This document shows positions 27,327-37,460 of a stretch of DNA of 64,000 bases, piece by piece (the first letter of the stretch is position 1; each line of letters starts with the position of its first letter). The translations under genes and the position numbers were made by a program. This stretch comes from Egibacteraceae bacterium. Its GTDB lineage: Bacteria > Actinomycetota > Nitriliruptoria > Euzebyales > Egibacteraceae. A model generated the notes under the pieces. The model saw only the letters and a list, made by a program, of their open reading frames with translations. It was not told the DNA's origin and made no database searches. The DNA is taken from positions 1 to 64,000 of the forward strand of contig DATLGH010000033.1 in NCBI GenBank assembly GCA_035540635.1. Direction: 5' to 3'.

Positions 27327-28599
27327 CGGCATCGCCACCGCACGCCGCCGCCGGGACGCCTGGGAACCCCGCCTCGGCGCGGTCGTGCGCTGGCTCGACC
27401 CACCTGTCGGCGACGGGCCCGCCGGCCCGCTGGACGGGATGGTGGTGGGGATCAAGGACCTCCTCGCGGTGGCCGGCGCGCCGCGCACGTGCGCCGCGCC
27501 GGGCCTCACCGACCCGGCGCCCCAGCCCGCGCACGCCACCGCCGTCGCGCGTCTCGTGGACGCGGGCGCGACGATCGTCGCGACCCTCGCGCTGCACCAG
27601 CTCGCGTTCGGCATCATCACCCCCCAGACCGGCAACCCGCGCGCGCCCGACCGGGTCGCCGGCGGCTCGTCGGGGGGTTCGGCGGCCGCGCTCGCGGCCG
27701 GGATCGTGCAGGGCAGCCTCGGCACGGACACGGGCGGCAGCGTGCGCATCCCCGCCGCCTGCTGCGGGGTCGTCGGCCTGAAGACCACCCGCGGGCTCGT
27801 GCCCCTCACCGGGGTGCAGCCGCTCGCGCCCAGCCTCGACACCGTCGGACCGATGGCCCGCAGCGTCGGGGAGACCGCCGAGCTGCTCGCGGTGATTGCC
27901 GGCTACCACCCCGCCGACGACCACAGCGTCCGGCCCCCGCCGGTCGGCGACCCCCCGCCGGTCGCGCGGCTGCGCGTCGGCGTGCCCGCGCAGGTCCGCG
28001 CCGCCCGCATGGACGACGAGGTACGGACCGCCTGGGAGGGGTGCCTGGCGGACCTTGCCGCGGCCGGCGCAACGGTGACCGACGTCGCCATCGCGCCGCT
28101 CGACGACGCGCCCACCGCGAACGGGCGCATCCTCGCCGCCGAGGCGGCGCTCGTGCACGCCGAGCGCCTCGCCGGGCACCCCGAGCGGCTGTGGCCCGAC
28201 GTGCGTGAGCGCCTGGCGCGCGGTCGTGACATGGCCGCCACCGTCCTCGCCGGCGCTTACCACGACGCTGCCCGCCTACGCGGGGCGCTGCGGCGGACGT
28301 TCGAGGCGGTCGACGTGCTCGTCACGCCGACGCTGCCCTGCCGGGTCCCGCCCGTCGACACCGACCCCGTGCTCGTGGCAGGGCGACCCGAACCCGTCGT
28401 CCGAGCGATGACCCGCTTCACGAACCCGTGGAACCTCTCCGGTGTCCCCGCGGGGTCTCTGCCGGCGGGCACCGACGCCACCGGCGCGCCGGTGGGCGTG
28501 CAGGTGGTCGGACCGTGGTTCGCCGAGGCCACCGTGCTGTCCGTCATGGCCACGCTCGAGGAGCTGCGGGGCGGTCCTTGGCCGCTCGCCGCGCCCTGA
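27274..28599 (+). CDS. Amidase-signature family hydrolase
   Basis: Up to 441 residues. The Ser-cisSer-Lys triad is present: lysine in [10 protein letters not shown], cis-Ser and nucleophile region in [15 protein letters not shown] and [20 protein letters not shown]. This covers GatA-like and general amidases; the short length and lack of gatB/gatC argue for a stand-alone amidase. The start is uncertain: TTG at 27274 has GAGGAGGGG 13 bp upstream but overlaps the previous gene by 53 bp, and TTG at 27310 ([15 protein letters not shown]) overlaps by 17 bp. Confidence 0.88.
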   Translation: MAGSAPSSASTPLRRDPDGIATARRRRDAWEPRLGAVVRWLDPPVGDGPAGPLDGMVVGIKDLLAVAGAPRTCAAPGLTDPAPQPAHATAVARLVDAGATIVATLALHQLAFGIITPQTGNPRAPDRVAGGSSGGSAAALAAGIVQGSLGTDTGGSVRIPAACCGVVGLKTTRGLVPLTGVQPLAPSLDTVGPMARSVGETAELLAVIAGYHPADDHSVRPPPVGDPPPVARLRVGVPAQVRAARMDDEVRTAWEGCLADLAAAGATVTDVAIAPLDDAPTANGRILAAEAALVHAERLAGHPERLWPDVRERLARGRDMAATVLAGAYHDAARLRGALRRTFEAVDVLVTPTLPCRVPPVDTDPVLVAGRPEPVVRAMTRFTNPWNLSGVPAGSLPAGTDATGAPVGVQVVGPWFAEATVLSVMATLEELRGGPWPLAAP

Positions 28600-28668
28600 C
28601 CGACCTCCCGCAGCACGCCGTCGACGGACCCACCCCCGGTCCGGGGAACCGCTGCACGCACACTGGAC

Positions 28669-28687
28669 GCCCGGACAGGTGCCGGGC
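28669..28687. terminator. Hairpin downstream of the amidase gene
   Basis: GCCCGG-acaggtg-CCGGGC forms a 6-bp perfect stem about 70 bp after the amidase stop in the 173-bp gap before the CAP-SLH gene. There is no U-tract, so it may be a weak terminator or part of a structured leader. I do not recognise a riboswitch class in the gap. Confidence 0.35.
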
Positions 28688-28772
28688 ACGTGTAGGTGCG
28701 AGACACGCCTTCCTGAGCGGTTAGGGTCACGCGGCCCCCGGAAACCGCCTTACCCGCCGTGGTGATGCTGCC

Positions 28773-29864
28773 ATGCTCGTCGTGCGATCGTCCCGTCTCG
28801 TCATGCTCGCCGTGGCGCTCACCATGGCGCTCGTCCCCGTCGCGCCCGCGGCGGCGTCCAACGACCCCGCAGCCGAGACCGCGCTCCTCTCACTCCTCGA
28901 CGGCGAGCGTGGGGCGCGTGGCCTGCCGGCGCTGCGCGTCTGCGACGACCTGCGGGCCGTCGCCCAGCGCTGGACCGAGCGGCTGACGGGCGAGCACCGC
29001 CTGTCGCACAACGCCGCTCTGCGTCACGAGGTGCGGGGGTGGCGCTCCCTGGGCGAGAACGTCGGCTACGACGCCTCCCCCGAAGGGGTCCACGCGCGCT
29101 ACATGGCCTCCGACCGCCACCGCGGGCACCTGCTGTCCCCCGTCTTCTCCGAGATCGGCGTCGGCGCCGTCTGGACGGACGGTCGCCTGTGGGTTACCCA
29201 GGTGTTCCGTGAACCCGACGGGTCAGCGCCGTGCGCGCCCGTCGGGCCCGGCGACATCGCCACCGCCTGCCCGCACGCCCGCGTGCCCGAACCCGGCTTC
29301 ACGGACACACGCGGCAACCCCCACCGGCACGCCATCGCCTGCGTCGTGTGGTACGGGATCGCCAACGGAGCCAGCGGTGGGCAGTACTCGCCGTCGCTGG
29401 CGGTGACCCGGGCGCAGATGGCCACCTTCCTCGCCCGGGTCATGGCCGTGTCGGGGGCGGCGCTGCCCGAGCCCCACGACCAGGGCTTCGCCGACATCGC
29501 GGGCAGCCCCCACGCCGACGCCATCAACCGGCTCGCCGCCCTCGGCATCGTCCAGGGGACCTCGGCGACGTCCTACGGACCTCAGCGCACGGTCACCCGC
29601 GCGCAGACGGCCGCCCTGCTCGTACGCACCGCCGAGCACATCACCGGCCGTGCGCTGCCGGCCTCCCGGGACTGGTTCCGCGACGACAACGGGTCGACGC
29701 ACGAGCACGCCATCAACCGGGCTGCGGAGGCGTCCTTCCTGCGCGGCCTGGCCCCTGGGGTGTTCGGCCCTCAGCGCACCATGCGGCGTGACCAGACGGC
29801 CTCCTCCGTCGCCCGGCTGCTCGACGACCTCGTCGCACGCGGCCACCTGCATCCGCCCGCCTGA
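28773..29864 (+). CDS. Secreted CAP-domain protein with three SLH-type repeats
   Basis: 363 residues. A Sec signal peptide (VRSSRLVMLAVALTMALVPVAPAAAS) precedes a bacterial CAP/SCP domain (about 33-155) with the conserved EHRLSHNAAL, GENVGYD and SDRHRGHLLSPVFSEIGVG motifs. Three SLH-like repeats follow, starting FTDTRGNPHRHAIACVVWYGIANG, FADIAGSPHADAINRLAALGIVQG and FRDDNGSTHEHAINRAAEASFLRG, each with a VTRAQxA.fL.R helix. The protein is exported and probably held on the cell wall. CAP domains of this class have no settled enzymatic role. Confidence 0.9.
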   Translation: MLVVRSSRLVMLAVALTMALVPVAPAAASNDPAAETALLSLLDGERGARGLPALRVCDDLRAVAQRWTERLTGEHRLSHNAALRHEVRGWRSLGENVGYDASPEGVHARYMASDRHRGHLLSPVFSEIGVGAVWTDGRLWVTQVFREPDGSAPCAPVGPGDIATACPHARVPEPGFTDTRGNPHRHAIACVVWYGIANGASGGQYSPSLAVTRAQMATFLARVMAVSGAALPEPHDQGFADIAGSPHADAINRLAALGIVQGTSATSYGPQRTVTRAQTAALLVRTAEHITGRALPASRDWFRDDNGSTHEHAINRAAEASFLRGLAPGVFGPQRTMRRDQTASSVARLLDDLVARGHLHPPA

Positions 29865-29868
29865 CGCC

Positions 29869-30687
29869 TCACGCGCCGCGGGAGGGCCCGGGCGCCACGG
29901 TCGCGAGCTCGCCGGGCAACGACGCGAGCAGACCTTCACGGAGCGCCGCCGCCTCGGCGGCGGCGCGCGCGGGGGCGGGCCCGCCGTCCGCCTCGGACAG
30001 GAGGCGGTGCGCGAGCCAGCAAAGCGGTCGCGCGCCACAGCGGTCGGCGATCGCCAGCGCCTCGTGGGCCTGGTCGCGGGCGCGCGCCCCGTGCCCGACC
30101 GCCGCGTTCGCCGACGCGAGCAGCAGCAGCGAGCGGGCCTCGTGGCGGCGCAGCCCACCGTCGACCGCACGCCGGCGGGCCTGCTGGAAGAACGTCGCGG
30201 CGTGGACAGGGTCACCCTCGTGCAGCGCCACCTCGCCGGTCACCCATGCGAGCCGGATCGCCTGGCGGGGCGACGGCGCCTCGGCACACGCCTCGACCGC
30301 GGCCTGGAGCCGGGCTCGTTGCTCGGCGGGGCAGGCGCCGCGCGCGACCGCGTCGGCGACGAGGCTGATGGTGCAACCGGTGCGGCCCTCCCCCGCTCGC
30401 CCGTCCAACCGGCGCAGCGCCTCCCGGTCAGCCTCCTCTGCCTGTCCCGGCAGGCCGACCTGGCGGAGCAGGGACCCGCGCGTGACGCAGGCCGCCGCGG
30501 CCACGGGGGGTGGACCGGCGCTCGCGACGTCGAGGGCCGTCCAGGCTTCGCCGTAGCGGCCCATGGCGGTGAGCACCCAGGCGCGCCGCCACGCTGCCTC
30601 GAAGCCGCCCTCATTGGCGGCGACCCCGAGCGCCGCGCCGAGCTGACCGGCCAGAGCGAGTCCAGGGAGCCGTGGGGAGGGTTCCAT
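29869..30687 (-). CDS. Tetratricopeptide-like helical protein, function unknown
   Basis: 272 residues, alanine- and leucine-rich with repeating helix pairs (AAWRRAWVLTAMGRYGEAWTAL, ACVTRGSLLRQVGLPGQAEE, LAWVTGEVALHEGDPVHAATFF, LLLLASANAAVGHGARARDQAH). This is the pattern of TPR repeats from LuxR/AfsR-type regulators but with no DNA-binding or ATPase domain. It may be a stand-alone scaffold or a leftover of a larger regulator. The 5' end lies 101 bp from the groEL stop. Confidence 0.6.
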   Translation of the reverse strand: MEPSPRLPGLALAGQLGAALGVAANEGGFEAAWRRAWVLTAMGRYGEAWTALDVASAGPPPVAAAACVTRGSLLRQVGLPGQAEEADREALRRLDGRAGEGRTGCTISLVADAVARGACPAEQRARLQAAVEACAEAPSPRQAIRLAWVTGEVALHEGDPVHAATFFQQARRRAVDGGLRRHEARSLLLLASANAAVGHGARARDQAHEALAIADRCGARPLCWLAHRLLSEADGGPAPARAAAEAAALREGLLASLPGELATVAPGPSRGA

Positions 30688-30739
30688 GCCGCTCCTTGTT
30701 CCCCCGCGGCGGCGCGCCGACGCGGGCTGCGAACGGCGC

Positions 30740-30767
30740 GGGAGGCGGCCCCGAAGGGCCGCCTCCC
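30740..30767 (-). terminator. Rho-independent-type hairpin after groEL
   Basis: GGGAGGCGGCCC-CGAA-GGGCCGCCTCCC is a perfect 12-bp stem with a four-base loop, 22 bp past the groEL stop. No clear T-run follows, as is common in high-GC actinobacteria. It would end the groES-groEL transcript before the next gene on the same strand. Confidence 0.85.
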
Positions 30768-30788
30768 GGTGGTGCGACAGGACTGGCG

Positions 30789-32459
<1,671 letters not shown>

Positions 32460-32768
32460 CTACTGGTCGACGACCGCGAGGATGTCGCGGGCGGACAGGA
32501 TCAGGTAGTCCTCACCGTTGTGGGTGATCTCGGTCCCGCCGTACTTCGAGTACACGACCGTGTCGCCCTCGGACACGTCGAGGGCGATGCGCTCGCCCTG
32601 GTCGGAGATGCGCCCGGGGCCGACCGCGACGACGGTGCCCTGCTGGGGCTTCTCCTTCGCCGTGTCGGGAATCACGAGACCGCTGGCGGTGGTTTCCTCC
32701 GCCTCGTGGGGCTGCACCACGACACGGTCCTCGAGCGGCTTCAGCGCAACCTCTGTGGCGGTCGCCAT
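32460..32768 (-). CDS. groS: Co-chaperonin GroES (Cpn10)
   Basis: 102 residues. It has the Cpn10 signature [34 protein letters not shown] with the mobile loop and [32 protein letters not shown]. It caps the GroEL ring. AGGAGG precedes the ATG. The promoter region contains a CIRCE operator. Confidence 0.97.
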   Translation of the reverse strand: MATATEVALKPLEDRVVVQPHEAEETTASGLVIPDTAKEKPQQGTVVAVGPGRISDQGERIALDVSEGDTVVYSKYGGTEITHNGEDYLILSARDILAVVDQ

Positions 32769-32799
32769 GCCGTCCTCCTTTGAAAGCTTCGGTGGCGAG

Positions 32800-32826
32800 T
32801 TGGCACTCGCCTCGGTTGAGTGCTAG
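32800..32826. promoter_or_regulatory. CIRCE operator (HrcA binding site) upstream of groES
   Basis: TTGGCACTC-N9-GAGTGCTAG matches the CIRCE inverted repeat (TTAGCACTC-N9-GAGTGCTAA) with one mismatch in each outer arm and the nine-base spacer kept. It lies 31 bp upstream of the groES start. It implies heat-shock control by HrcA, which is not in the window. Confidence 0.92.
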
Positions 32827-33034
32827 CAGCGACGTTAGCAGTCGGGCGGGGGGAGTGCAAGCCCGCCTCCGGCATGTTCGCGCAGATCTTAGTCCACCAC
32901 GCTAAAGCCGAAAGCTTACCTGAACATCGTCCCCTTCAGCGTCACAGGGTGTTATGTTTGTGGTGCTGCGGGTGCCACGGGGGCAACGGGGGCAACGGCG
33001 ATGCGCTCGGATGACGAGCCAGCGGAGGTACGGC

Positions 33035-33517
33035 GTGACGGACTACCAACAGCGTCTCGGGGACCGGCTCCGCGCGATCCGGCAGCAGCAGGGTCTCACG
33101 CTCCAGCAGGTGGAGGAGATCTCCGGCGGCCGGTGGAAGGCCGTCGTCGTCGGATCCTACGAGCGGGGCGACCGCGCGGTGTCCGTCGCGAAGCTCGCCG
33201 AGCTCGGCGAGTTCTACAACGTGCCCGTGTCGGAGCTGCTGCCGAAGGAGGAGGCCGCGGCCGCCCCGGCCCCCTCCGGGGACCCGAGCAAGGTCATGCT
33301 CGACCTCCGGCGGCTCGCCCAACCCGACCTTGACCCTGACCTTCGGCCCGTGTCCCGCTTCGCCCACACCATCCAGCTGCAGCGCGGCGACTTCAATGGC
33401 AGCGTCCTGACGATCCGGGGGGAGGACCTGCGCGCACTTTCCGTCGTCTTCGGCACAGCACCCGAAGAGCTCGTCGACCGTCTCCAGGGCGAGGGGCTGC
33501 TTGCCGACGTGCGGTGA
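33035..33517 (+). CDS. bldD: BldD-family transcriptional regulator
   Basis: 160 residues from a GTG with GGAGG six bases upstream. The N-terminal XRE helix-turn-helix reads LGDRLRAIRQQQGLTLQQVE and the hallmark BldD segment GRWKAVVVGSYERGDRAVSV is nearly identical to Streptomyces BldD. The C-terminal domain keeps the cyclic-di-GMP signature RxD-x8-RxxD exactly: R117-G-D119 and R128-G-E-D131. In Streptomyces, c-di-GMP-bound BldD represses sporulation genes. Divergent from groES with a 208-bp shared region. An upstream ATG would add 8 residues but has no good ribosome-binding site. Confidence 0.92.
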   Translation: MTDYQQRLGDRLRAIRQQQGLTLQQVEEISGGRWKAVVVGSYERGDRAVSVAKLAELGEFYNVPVSELLPKEEAAAAPAPSGDPSKVMLDLRRLAQPDLDPDLRPVSRFAHTIQLQRGDFNGSVLTIRGEDLRALSVVFGTAPEELVDRLQGEGLLADVR

Positions 33518-33529
33518 CCGCGGCGACGC

Positions 33530-34375
33530 TCAGCGCAGCGCGAGCAGCCACGGTCCCCGGTCGGTGAATCCCCCCCGCCGGTAGGCCCGCATTGCCGGCG
33601 TGTTGTCCGCGCGCACGTGCAGGGTGACGCTCGGAAGACCCGCTTCGAGCAGCGAGGCCGCGAGCGCCCCGACGGCCTGGGAGGCGAGCCCCCGCCCCCG
33701 CCACGCCTCGTCGACGTACACGCCGGCCACCTGCGCCCCTCGCCGGCGGGAGTACAGGGGGACGTCGACCTTGCCGACGGCCTGACCGTCTCGCTCCACC
33801 ACCCAGGTGGCGCCCGCCGCGATGCTGTCGTGCATCCGCGCGCGCACCGCGACCCGGCCGGCCCGCGAGATCGGGGGCCCCATGCGGTCCTCGACATGAA
33901 GGCGGCAGGCGAAGTCGGTAAGCCGGTCGAGCTCGCCGGCGTCGGCGAGGCGCAACCCGTGCATGCGGGAGGGGGCCGCCGGCGCGGTCGTCGCCATGAA
34001 CCGCTGCTCGCGCGCCGAGTGGCGGCGGCGGAAGAAGCCCTGCGAGCTCGCGTCGAGCAGGGCGCGGCAGAGCTCGGCGTCGCCGAGCAGCACCCGCCAG
34101 TCGGTCCGTTCCGCGGCGCCGGCGAGGGCCGCGCCCGCGCCGGGGTCACCCGCGACGATCACCGACCCCGACACGCCGAGGTAGAGCACGCCGACCGGGT
34201 CGGCCGGCGGCCACACGACGAAGCGGGAGTGGTCCCCGCGGTCGAGCGCGTCGAGGAGGTGCTGGTGCATGAGCGGCTCGCAGGTGCCGCCGAAACCCGA
34301 CTCGAGCAACGCGCGCAGGCGGTCGGCGTCGCCCCGGCGGAGGCGGGCCGCGCCCGGCGCGGTGGGGGCGCTCAC
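33530..34375 (-). CDS. GNAT-family N-acetyltransferase
   Basis: 281 residues. The GTG overlaps the tsaD stop (GTGA). The C-terminal GNAT fold shows VAGVYVDEAWRGRGLASQAVGALAASLL (acetyl-CoA pyrophosphate loop R/Q-x-x-G-x-A) and VTLHVRADNTPAMRAYRRGGF. The N-terminal half is a more diverged domain, as in DUF4081-type two-part GNATs. The substrate is unknown; it is translationally coupled to the t6A operon. Confidence 0.82.
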   Translation of the reverse strand: MSAPTAPGAARLRRGDADRLRALLESGFGGTCEPLMHQHLLDALDRGDHSRFVVWPPADPVGVLYLGVSGSVIVAGDPGAGAALAGAAERTDWRVLLGDAELCRALLDASSQGFFRRRHSAREQRFMATTAPAAPSRMHGLRLADAGELDRLTDFACRLHVEDRMGPPISRAGRVAVRARMHDSIAAGATWVVERDGQAVGKVDVPLYSRRRGAQVAGVYVDEAWRGRGLASQAVGALAASLLEAGLPSVTLHVRADNTPAMRAYRRGGFTDRGPWLLALR

Positions 34376-35388
34376 CCGCGCGGCCCCGAGAAGGCCAGTC
34401 CGGGATCGGCGGCGACGTCGAGCGGCGAGCGCTCCCCGGCCACGAGGCGGTTCCAGCCCGCCGCGGCGATCATCGCCCCGTTGTCCGTGCACAGGCCGGG
34501 GGACGGCGCGAGCAGCCGCACCCGCGCCTGCTCGCAGGCCTCCGCCATGCGGGCGCGCAGCCGGCTGTTCGCCGCCACCCCACCCACCACCGCGACCTGC
34601 TCGACACCGTGCTCGCGTGCCGCGGCGAGGGTCTTGTGGACCTGCACGTCGACGATGGCCTCCTGGAACGACGCGGCGACGTCGGGGACGGAGATCTCCT
34701 GGCCGGCGCCCTGGCGCCTGCGCAATTCCCGCACCACGGCGGTCTTCAACCCCGACAGCGAGAAGTCGTAGTCGTCGCGCCGCAGCAGCGCGCGGGGAAA
34801 GGCGATGGCCTCCGGGTCGCCGTGCTGCGCGAGCCGGTCGATCTCCGGCCCTCCCGGGTAGTCGAGGCCGAGGAACCTCGCGATCTTGTCGTAGGCCTCG
34901 CCGGCCGCGTCGTCGATCGTGGCGCCGAGCGTCGTGAAGCCGCCGTCGACGTCGAGCAGGACGAGGCTCGTGTGCCCCCCGCTCACGACGAGCGCGACAA
35001 CCGGCGGTTCGAGCAGTCCGTACTCGAGCTGCGCGGCGAAGACGTGGCCCTCGAGGTGGTTCACGCCGATGAGCGGCACGTCCTGGGCGAGCGCGAGGGA
35101 CTTCGCCGCCGCGACCCCGACGAGCAGCGCGCCGATCAGCCCCGGCCCGACGGTGACCGCCACGCCCTCGATGTCGTCGTAGGTCGCTCCGCCCTCGACG
35201 AGGGTGCGGTCGAGCACCGGCAGGAGCAGCTCGAGGTGCGCGCGGGCGGCGATCTCGGGCACCACCCCGCCGAAGGGCCGGTGCTGCTCGACCTGGGAGC
35301 CGATGACGTTGGCCCGCACCGTCACGCCGTCGGCGACGAGGGCGGCCGCGGTCTCGTCGCACGACGTCTCGATCCCGAGCACGAGCAT
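34372..35388 (-). CDS. tsaD: tRNA N6-adenosine threonylcarbamoyltransferase TsaD
   Basis: 338 residues, starting MLVLGIETSCDETAAALVAD. The iron-binding HxxxH motif is in GVNHLEGHVFA and the ASKHA ATP-binding elements include GHTSLVLLDVDGGFTTLGATIDDAAGEAYDK and GGVAANSRLRARM. It transfers threonylcarbamoyl from TC-AMP to A37 of ANN-decoding tRNAs, together with TsaB and TsaE. All three are in this operon; the TC-AMP synthase TsaC/Sua5 is not in the window. Confidence 0.96.
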   Translation of the reverse strand: MLVLGIETSCDETAAALVADGVTVRANVIGSQVEQHRPFGGVVPEIAARAHLELLLPVLDRTLVEGGATYDDIEGVAVTVGPGLIGALLVGVAAAKSLALAQDVPLIGVNHLEGHVFAAQLEYGLLEPPVVALVVSGGHTSLVLLDVDGGFTTLGATIDDAAGEAYDKIARFLGLDYPGGPEIDRLAQHGDPEAIAFPRALLRRDDYDFSLSGLKTAVVRELRRRQGAGQEISVPDVAASFQEAIVDVQVHKTLAAAREHGVEQVAVVGGVAANSRLRARMAEACEQARVRLLAPSPGLCTDNGAMIAAAGWNRLVAGERSPLDVAADPGLAFSGPRG

Positions 35389-35396
35389 GTGCGGCG

Positions 35397-36107
35397 CTAC
35401 CCCGCCGTGCCGTCGTCGCGCGACGGGTCGTGCAGCCCGATGCGGCCCTGCACCCAGGGGACGTGGAGGTCGGGCGCGCCGCTGGCCCCGCCCGGCTCCC
35501 CGAGACGCGCCGCCTGGACGGCCAGGCGCGCGGCCATCTCCTGACCCTGGAGGTCGTGCGCCCACATGACGAGCGCGTCCTCCCCCGTCTCCGCGTAGTA
35601 CCCGGGACGCACCCCGACGGGCACGAACCCGAACGCGGCGTAGAGGCGCTGGGCGCCGCGGTTGGCCACCCGGACCTCGAGGGTGGCCGCGGGGGCGCCC
35701 GCCCGCCGCGCCTCGGTGAGCAGGGCGAGCAGCAGGCGGGTGGCGAGCTTGCGCCGGTGGTGGCGCGGGTCCACCGCGACCGTCGTCACGTGCGCCTCGC
35801 CGCCCTGGATCACCGCCTCCGGTGTGCGGGGCTCACCTCGCGGGACCGGCTCGAGGATGAGGCCCGCGTAGCCGACGACCTCCCGGCCGGGGCGCAGCTG
35901 CCCGAGCGCGCCGGGGCCCCGGCGGGGGGCGAGGGCGACGAGATAGCGGCGGGTGTCGCGGCGCTCGAGCTCGGCGACGAACAGCGCGGGCGACCACGGC
36001 CGCGGGTAGGCCCGGCGCTCGATGCCGAGCACCGCGCGCAGGTGGCGCCGCCGCATGGGCACGACGACGACGTCGTCGAGCGGGTGGCGCGTGAGCTGGG
36101 CGATCAC
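35397..36107 (-). CDS. rimI: RimI-type ribosomal-protein alanine acetyltransferase
   Basis: 236 residues from a GTG that overlaps the tsaB stop. The GNAT core has ERRAYPRPWSPALFVAEL near the start, VTTVAVDPRHHRRKLATRLLLALL and LEVRVANRGAQRLYAAFGFVPVGVRPGYY, the RimI signature. The protein is longer than the about 150 residues of E. coli RimI, with an insertion around 55-85 and a C-terminal tail of about 40 residues. RimI acetylates the N-terminus of S18; its place between tsaB and tsaD is common in actinobacteria. Confidence 0.9.
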   Translation of the reverse strand: MIAQLTRHPLDDVVVVPMRRRHLRAVLGIERRAYPRPWSPALFVAELERRDTRRYLVALAPRRGPGALGQLRPGREVVGYAGLILEPVPRGEPRTPEAVIQGGEAHVTTVAVDPRHHRRKLATRLLLALLTEARRAGAPAATLEVRVANRGAQRLYAAFGFVPVGVRPGYYAETGEDALVMWAHDLQGQEMAARLAVQAARLGEPGGASGAPDLHVPWVQGRIGLHDPSRDDGTAG

Positions 36108-36841
36108 GCGTGGGCCCCCGCGGCGCCCGCCGCCTTGCCGCCGAACAGCGCACCCCGCTCCTGCCAGTTCACCCGGGCGTCGGCCTGCCGCAGGTAGATC
36201 GGCCGGAGCTCCTCGGGGCGCCGGGTGTCCTCCCGCAGGAACCGCGGCAGCGCGAGCTCCACGAGGCACTTCGCGGACGGGTACGCGAGGGAGGGGGAGG
36301 TGCAGACCTCCGCACCGGCCGACTGCAGCTCGCCGGCCGCGGCGATCGCCCCGTCGCCCACGGCGAGCACGTCCTCCCGCATCGCCTCGACCTCGGCGGC
36401 CAGCTTCCCCGGGGCGCCGACCCGCAGCTCACTGACCCGTTGCACCCCGCCCGGAGCGCTGCGGTAGAAGCCCCAGAACACCTCACCCCGCCGCGCGTCG
36501 AGGACGCTGCACACGAGACGGCGCACGTAGCGGACGGAGAAGGCGAGCAGGTCGAGGGACGAAAGGCCGACCACCGGCAGGCTGCGGGCGTGGGCGAGCG
36601 CCTGCGCGGTTGCGATGCCCACCCGCATCCCGGTGTACAGGCCCGGCCCCAGGCTCACCGCGACGCCCGACACGGCACTGACGTCGACCGCGGCCTGGCG
36701 CAGGCAGAAGTCGACCGCCGGGGCGAGGAACTCGGCGTGGGCCCGCGGGCGCCCGAGCGTCGCCGCGGCGAGGACCTCATGCTCGGTCGCGAGGCAGACG
36801 CTCGACTGCGGGGTGGACGTCTCCAAGCCGAGAACCAGCAT
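36104..36841 (-). CDS. tsaB: tRNA threonylcarbamoyladenosine biosynthesis protein TsaB
   Basis: 245 residues, starting MLVLGLETSTPQSSVCLATE. It has the TsaB-type ASKHA fold (VSGVAVSLGPGLYTGMRVGIATAQALAHA, LDARRGEVFWGFY) but not the HxxxH metal site of TsaD, consistent with its role as a partner scaffold. It follows tsaE with 9 bp between the genes. Confidence 0.94.
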   Translation of the reverse strand: MLVLGLETSTPQSSVCLATEHEVLAAATLGRPRAHAEFLAPAVDFCLRQAAVDVSAVSGVAVSLGPGLYTGMRVGIATAQALAHARSLPVVGLSSLDLLAFSVRYVRRLVCSVLDARRGEVFWGFYRSAPGGVQRVSELRVGAPGKLAAEVEAMREDVLAVGDGAIAAAGELQSAGAEVCTSPSLAYPSAKCLVELALPRFLREDTRRPEELRPIYLRQADARVNWQERGALFGGKAAGAAGAHA

Positions 36842-36850
36842 GGTCTCGTG

Positions 36851-37399
36851 TCACGACTCCTCGTGTCGCGTCCACGGCAGGAGGTCGGCGGCCAGGCCGG
36901 AGAGGCGTCGTGCCCAGTCGTCGCCGTGGGGCCGCACCACGATACGCCGTGGCTCGCACACCGGCAGCACCCCGCCTGCGCTGGTCACCTCCTCGACGCG
37001 CAGCTCGATCACGAGGTGCTCGGCGGGCAGCAGGGGCGCCATCGCGTCGCCCCACTCGATGAACGTCACGCGGGAGCCCTCGAGCGCGTCCTCGTAGCCG
37101 AGGTCGGCGACCTCGCTGAGCGCGTCGAGCCGGTAGATGTCGAGGTGCAGCACCGGCACGCGTCCCGCGTACTCACGGCGGAGCACGAAGGACGGGCTCG
37201 TGACCCGCTCGGTGACCCCGAGCCCGCGGGCCGCGCCCTGCACGAAGCAGGTCTTGCCGGCGCCGAGCTCGCCGGTGAGCGAGACGATGTCGCCCGGGCG
37301 CAGCGTACGCGCGACCGCCTCGGCGACCGCCTGCGTATCCGCCGGAGTGGCGGTGACGAGCTCGACGAGCTGACTTGGCTCGGGCACGCGCGCCAGCAT
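36851..37399 (-). CDS. tsaE: tRNA threonylcarbamoyladenosine biosynthesis ATPase TsaE
   Basis: 182 residues. Walker A is GELGAGKTCFVQGAARGLG, followed by the TsaE motifs VTSPSFVL, LHLDIYRLD and FIEWGDAM. It is the ATPase needed for multiple rounds of t6A synthesis by TsaBD. First gene of the operon tsaE-tsaB-rimI-tsaD-GNAT, divergent from the crotonase gene with 61 bp between starts. Confidence 0.95.
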   Translation of the reverse strand: MLARVPEPSQLVELVTATPADTQAVAEAVARTLRPGDIVSLTGELGAGKTCFVQGAARGLGVTERVTSPSFVLRREYAGRVPVLHLDIYRLDALSEVADLGYEDALEGSRVTFIEWGDAMAPLLPAEHLVIELRVEEVTSAGGVLPVCEPRRIVVRPHGDDWARRLSGLAADLLPWTRHEES

Positions 37400-37460
37400 C
37401 GCACCCCGGCGGCCGGTGTGCCCGACTATCGTGACGGCGCCCGGCCGGACCGGAGGAGCG

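Noticed and set aside
28600-28772. Possible c-di-AMP (ydaO) riboswitch before the CAP-SLH gene
   Set aside because: Cell-wall genes in actinobacteria often have one and the leader contains GC palindromes, but I could not match the conserved ydaO core.
29869-30687. Complete LuxR/AfsR-type regulator
   Set aside because: Only TPR-like helices are present; no HTH or ATPase motif is found within or beside the frame.
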